Part shown: in pieces, positions 63,422-64,000 of the stretch
Position numbering within the stretch: the stretch's first letter is position 1
Layout of the letters: every line of letters starts with the position of its first letter
Source of the DNA: Phycisphaeraceae bacterium
GTDB lineage: Bacteria > Planctomycetota > Phycisphaerae > Phycisphaerales > UBA1924
Direction of reading: 5' to 3'
DNA length: 64,000 nt
Assembly (NCBI GenBank): GCA_019636795.1
Contig: JAHBWW010000005.1
Coordinates: 283,632-347,631, forward strand
Program-made: the position numbers and the translations under genes
The notes under the pieces: generated by a model
What the model saw: the letters and a program-made list of their open reading frames with translations, nothing else
Database searches by the model: none
What the model was told of the DNA's origin: nothing

Positions 63422-64000
63422 ATGGCCAAGTATCGTATTGCGTGGATGCCCGGCGACGGGGTGGGTGTGGATGTAATGGATGCGACGCGCATTGTGCTTG
63501 ACGCGATGCGGTTTGATGCCGAGTACATCCCGGCGGACATCGGGTGGGAGTTCTGGTGTCGCGAAGGAAATCCGCTGCCGGATCGGACGATCAAAATTCT
63601 CAAGGAGACGGATTGTGCGCTGTTTGGCGCGATCACGAGCAAGCCACGCGAGGAGGCGGCAGAGGAACTGGCGCCCGAACTCCACGGCAAGGGGCTGAGT
63701 TATTTCAGTCCGATCGTAAAGTTGAGGCAGTTGTTCAACCTGCATACTAACCTTCGGCCTTGCAAGGCGTATCCCGGCAATCCGCTGAACTATCGCGATG
63801 ACATCGATCTGGTGGTGTTCCGCGAGAACACTGAAGGGATGTATGGCGGGATCGAGTGGTTTCCGCTGCCCAAGAAGATTGCTGACGCCATGGCCGACCC
63901 TGAGGTGGGGCATCCTGATCGGATGAAGCGGTGGTACGCTAAGGGGCTTGAGAATGTGGCGTTGTCGACGCGGGTGATGAGCCGTCAGGGGTGCGAGAGT
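63422..64000 (+). CDS. Isocitrate/isopropylmalate-type dehydrogenase, truncated by the window edge
   Basis: The frame from ATG 63422 after GGAGG is open for 193 codons to the right edge. It has WMPGDGVGVDVMDATR, DCALFGAITSKPREEAAEEL, LRQLFNLHTNLRPCKAYPGN and DDIDLVVFRENTEGMYGGIE, the substrate and cofactor motifs of beta-decarboxylating dehydrogenases. Its partner, the upstream fused hydro-lyase, suggests isocitrate, homoisocitrate or isopropylmalate as substrate. The substrate cannot be chosen from the visible part. Confidence 0.85.
   Translation, partial: MAKYRIAWMPGDGVGVDVMDATRIVLDAMRFDAEYIPADIGWEFWCREGNPLPDRTIKILKETDCALFGAITSKPREEAAEELAPELHGKGLSYFSPIVKLRQLFNLHTNLRPCKAYPGNPLNYRDDIDLVVFRENTEGMYGGIEWFPLPKKIADAMADPEVGHPDRMKRWYAKGLENVALSTRVMSRQGCES

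Overview
The window looks like a stretch of chromosome from a high-GC planctomycete, most likely class Phycisphaerae. This is inferred from the gene content: many exported proteins ending in a PxP-type sorting tail (Pro-x-Pro, hydrophobic helix, Arg cluster), a type II secretion operon, and split or unusual versions of housekeeping genes. No rRNA, CRISPR array, prophage or classical IS element is visible.

Layout. 1-5.7 kb: an edge-truncated DUF3553-like gene, rpoZ and coaC, tRNA-Ser, a small ArsR-controlled operon (ArsR, two SRPBCC proteins, DUF1579 protein) behind what appears to be a leaderless promoter with an embedded palindrome, then thyA - PH-domain membrane protein - folA. 5.99-12.4 kb: nine tandem paralogues of a secreted protein family with a PxP-type C-terminal sorting signal. 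Three have separate transcription signals. Six form three overlapping gene pairs. This array is the least familiar and most interesting part of the window. 12.4-22 kb: housekeeping genes (apt, groES, aroA, Lon substrate-binding domain protein, YhaM-like exonuclease, a Tat-exported superoxide dismutase, a LURP-one-like protein, tsf, rpsB with a structured leader).

22-30.5 kb: a tightly overlapping operon with a PilZ protein followed by GspE, F, G, H, I-like, J-like, K, L, M and C-like proteins. It has no secretin or prepilin peptidase in the window. 30.6-34.1 kb: an odd SucC-like ligase without its alpha subunit, a YdjY-domain lipoprotein and a secreted terpenoid-cyclase-fold repeat protein. 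34.3-40.1 kb: a complete seven-gene Mrp (mrpABCDEFG) cation/proton antiporter operon. 40-45.8 kb: CYTH protein and ligA, folD, tatA, tRNA-Met, a multi-EF-hand protein, tRNA-Val. 45.9-50.2 kb: an alcohol dehydrogenase, pgi, a RAYT (REP-associated tyrosine transposase) gene flanked by two REP-like copies, and a coupled pair of membrane proteins.

50.4-53.8 kb: flagellar rod and ring genes flgF-flgG-flgA-flgH. 54-60.3 kb: a minus-strand glycan-degradation block (GH95 alpha-fucosidase-like enzyme and sialate O-acetylesterase). The 3' end of the esterase gene is duplicated on the far side of a lower-GC lipoprotein gene. 60.5-64 kb: a fused homoaconitase-type hydro-lyase, a LuxR-type regulator with a PAS-like domain, and the start of a beta-decarboxylating dehydrogenase that runs off the right edge.
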